Positions 62,494-64,000 of a stretch of DNA of 64,000 bases are shown here, one piece after another (position 1 is the stretch's first letter; every line of letters begins with the position of its first letter). The notes under the pieces were generated by a model. The model was not told the DNA's origin, did no database searches, and worked only from the letters and a program-made list of their open reading frames with translations. Source of the stretch: Hyphomicrobiales bacterium (lineage in GTDB: Bacteria; Pseudomonadota; Alphaproteobacteria; Rhizobiales; Rhizobiaceae); the NCBI GenBank assembly GCA_017305935.1, contig JAFKJU010000021.1, positions 61,869-125,868 on the forward strand, in the 5' to 3' direction. Made by a program: the position numbers and the translations under genes.

Positions 62494-62546
62494 ACCTTGC
62501 CTTCATATGAAGTTGCACACTAGAAGCATCGAACGAGGGACGAAAG
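62478..62546. promoter_or_regulatory. Divergent XRE/aminotransferase promoter with two perfect palindromes
   Basis: GCAATATATTGC at 62478-62489 lies over the first codons of the XRE gene, and CTTCATATGAAG at 62501-62512 lies in the 53-base gap. Both are perfect 12-base dyads. They are good candidates for autoregulatory operators of the XRE-cupin protein. GAGGGA precedes the aminotransferase ATG at 62547. Confidence 0.6.
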
Positions 62547-63680
62547 ATGAAGATCCGCAATTTCGGCGTCGAAATCTGGATGAACCGCTACGAGACGACC
62601 TGCGAATGGAATCTCGCCGAAACCTGTGTCGAATCGCTGACGGTCGAGGAACTGCTCGACATGGCCGGCAAGAAGGACACGATCCTCTCAGAACTCCTGC
62701 CGATGAAGCTGACCTATGGCGCCATCGAGGGCAGCGAACGCCTTCGAAAACGCGTCGCCGGCCTCTACGAGAAGCAGGCGGTCGAGAATGTGGTCATCAC
62801 CCACGGCGCCATCGGCGCCAATGCGCTGGTGCATGAAACCTTAGTGGAACCCGGCGACCGCGTCATCTCGGTGCTGCCAACCTATCAGCAGCATTATTCG
62901 ATCCCGGAAAGTTTCGGTGCGGATCTGCACATCCTGAAGCTCACCGAAAAGACCGGCTTCCTGCCCGATCTGGAAGAGTTGAAGCTGCTGGCGACGCCGG
63001 GCACCAAGCTGATCGCCCTCAACAACCCCAACAATCCGACCGGCTCGTTGATGGACCGCGCCTACCTCGAAAAAATCGTCGAGATCGCCCGCGCCTGCGG
63101 CGCGTGGATTCTCTGCGACGAGGTCTATCGCGGCACGGACCAGCACGGCGACGGCATGACCGCCTCGATCGCCGATCTCTATGAGAAGGGCATCAGCACC
63201 GGCAGCATGTCGAAGACCTGGTCGCTGGCCGGCCTGCGCCTTGGCTGGATCGTCGGCCCGGCCGACCTGCTGCACGCCGTGTCGATCCACCGCGATTACA
63301 ACACCATCAGCGTCGGCATGCTCGACGATCATTTCGCCGCCATAGCGCTCGAAAACCGCGACAAGATTTTGGCCCGCAGCCATGCGATCACCCGCACCAA
63401 CCTCGCGATTCTCTCCGACTGGATCGACGGCGAGCCGCTGATCTCGTGGATCAAGCCGAGGTCCGGCACCACGGCGCTGTTGAAATACGAGCTGCCGATC
63501 TCCTCGGAAGAGTTCTGCGTGCAGCTCCTGGAGCGCACCGGCGTCATGCTCACCCCCGGCAGCGCCATGGACATGGAAGGCTATCTGCGCATCGGCTACA
63601 CCAACGATGTCGACGTCCTGCGCGAAGGCCTGAAGCGCATGTCGCAGTTCCTGAGGGAGATGCAGGCCCGCGCTGCCTAA
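62547..63680 (+). CDS. PLP-dependent class I/II aminotransferase (capreomycidine-synthase-like group)
   Basis: The 377-residue fold-type I PLP enzyme has 'LIALNNPNNPTGSLMDRAYLEKIVEIARACGAWILCDEVYRG' (Asn and Asp binding PLP), catalytic Lys in 'GSMSKTWSLAGLRLGWIVGP', and a late Arg in 'YLRIGYTN'. The opening 'MKIRNFGVEIWMNRYETTCEWNLAETCVESLTVEELL' is that of a subgroup I recall as annotated capreomycidine synthase (VioD)-like or simply aminotransferase. The amino donor and product cannot be stated. Divergent from the XRE-cupin regulator, which probably controls it. Confidence 0.88.
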   Translation: MKIRNFGVEIWMNRYETTCEWNLAETCVESLTVEELLDMAGKKDTILSELLPMKLTYGAIEGSERLRKRVAGLYEKQAVENVVITHGAIGANALVHETLVEPGDRVISVLPTYQQHYSIPESFGADLHILKLTEKTGFLPDLEELKLLATPGTKLIALNNPNNPTGSLMDRAYLEKIVEIARACGAWILCDEVYRGTDQHGDGMTASIADLYEKGISTGSMSKTWSLAGLRLGWIVGPADLLHAVSIHRDYNTISVGMLDDHFAAIALENRDKILARSHAITRTNLAILSDWIDGEPLISWIKPRSGTTALLKYELPISSEEFCVQLLERTGVMLTPGSAMDMEGYLRIGYTNDVDVLREGLKRMSQFLREMQARAA

Positions 63681-63759
63681 ACCTCGGAGCCTTTGTTTGT
63701 GGATGCAGCGGGCTGCGATTGCGCCCATCGTTTTCGGTTGTGGATGACGGAAAGCCTGT

Positions 63760-63775
63760 TTGACCATCTGGTCAA
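63760..63775. promoter_or_regulatory. Perfect 16-base palindrome TTGACCA-TC-TGGTCAA
   Basis: The sequence fits TTGACCA-nn-TGGTCAA, which I recall as the consensus for the pyrimidine-sensing repressor RutR. TGGTC/GACCA dyads are also used by some GntR regulators. It lies 79 bases after the aminotransferase stop and 135 before the promoter at 63911. No target gene is identifiable in the window. Confidence 0.55.
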
Positions 63776-63910
63776 GGAAAGGCACCGGCCAATCGCCGGC
63801 CTGGACACCGCCAAGGGAAAGGGTCTTGAACCCCTATCTGAAGAGAGTCATATTTTTCCTTTTAGAAACAGTATCATAAGAAGTTTTCTATCTTTTTTGT
63901 GAAGTTGGTG

Positions 63911-63940
63911 TTGACTGTTTGAGTGCAGTGGTTCTATAAG
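63911..63940 (+). promoter_or_regulatory. Probable rRNA (or tRNA) operon promoter
   Basis: TTGACT (63911-63916) is followed after 17-18 bases by CTATAAG (63934-63940) and then CCCGTTCATCGGCGGCGGCGG. The combination of a TTGAC -35, a TATAAGC-type -10 and a G/C-rich leader is what I recall upstream of rRNA operons in Rhizobium/Agrobacterium. The structural genes would begin beyond position 64000. Confidence 0.6.
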
Positions 63941-64000
63941 CCCGTTCATCGGCGGCGGCGGAAGCGCTTCTGGCGGCGAGGGCGGTTTGCTTTTGTTGTT

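Larger units (their letters stand above)
63681..64000. other. Right-edge region without a gene
   Basis: There are 320 bases after the aminotransferase. A 69-codon open frame (63693-63902) shows no family resemblance and ends in an AT-rich, Phe/Ser-rich stretch, so I do not call it. The region holds a perfect palindrome TTGACCA-TC-TGGTCAA (63760-63775), an AT-rich patch (about 63848-63905) and an rRNA-like promoter (63911-63940). Confidence 0.5.

Noticed and set aside
63693..63902. Small open frame near the right edge
   Set aside because: There is no ribosome binding site of note and no family resemblance, it contains the palindrome at 63760, and its end is AT-rich low-complexity sequence.

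Overview
The window is GC-rich DNA with the gene style of an alphaproteobacterium of the Rhizobiaceae (Rhizobium, Agrobacterium, Shinella or Ensifer-like). The reasons are an imp-type type VI secretion locus with two TssC paralogues, a high density of ABC-transporter catabolic operons, an abundant intergenic palindromic repeat of a kind I recall from rhizobial genomes, and an rRNA-type promoter at the right edge. The organism is an inference; no 16S sequence lies inside the window. No tRNA, rRNA, CRISPR array, transposase or integrase was seen.

Layout. (1) 1-11743: one half of a type VI secretion system (T6SS), all rightward: the end of a STAS-domain gene, then clpV, hcp, vgrG, an uncharacterised gene, tssA, tssB, tssC, a second tssC-like gene and tssE. 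The membrane-complex and baseplate genes (tssF, G, J, K, L, M) are not here and probably lie to the left. (2) 11775-17606: a LacI-type regulator divergent from a YtfQ/YtfR/YtfT/YjfF-type sugar ABC importer. (3) 17613-24276: an LLM flavin oxidoreductase, a DedA membrane protein, and an FbpABC-type ferric iron importer whose binding-protein gene is separated from permease and ATPase by an AT-rich island and a small CZB zinc-binding protein gene. (4) 24448-31367: an AphA-like acid phosphatase, a cupin, a MarR regulator, and divergently an SsuA/nitrate-type ABC importer with two permeases ending in a sulfatase / phosphonate monoester hydrolase. (5) 31492-37838: a CorA-type channel and a complete Liv-type branched-chain amino acid/amide importer. 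(6) 37915-44821: a Rid protein, a TIGR02444-type protein, an FAD amine-oxidase-like enzyme and a UbiD decarboxylase, divergent from an aldehyde dehydrogenase, UbiX and an AraC regulator; this looks like a prenyl-FMN-dependent decarboxylation pathway of unknown substrate. (7) 44921-48144: a TonB-dependent siderophore receptor and an AraC regulator. (8) 48233-61919: a large amidohydrolase island: three amidohydrolase genes and a GntR/FCD regulator leftward, and a peptide/nickel-type ABC importer, a fourth amidohydrolase, an ankyrin protein and an MFS exporter/importer rightward. (9) 61924-64000: a divergent XRE-cupin regulator and aminotransferase, then 320 bases without a gene that hold a perfect 16-base palindrome and an rRNA-like promoter.

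How it fits together. Apart from the T6SS, the window is mostly a series of self-contained scavenging modules, each with a binding protein, permeases, ATPase, degradative enzymes and a divergent or terminal regulator. In four of the ABC operons a GC-rich hairpin follows the binding-protein gene, which would give more binding protein than membrane subunits. The best candidates for undescribed biology are the four-amidohydrolase island, which contains one member lacking the usual HxH metal ligands and a striking cluster of TTGTATACG motifs, and the UbiD/UbiX/ALDH/FAD-oxidase pathway. All names come from reading motifs and recalled family resemblance; no database search was run.
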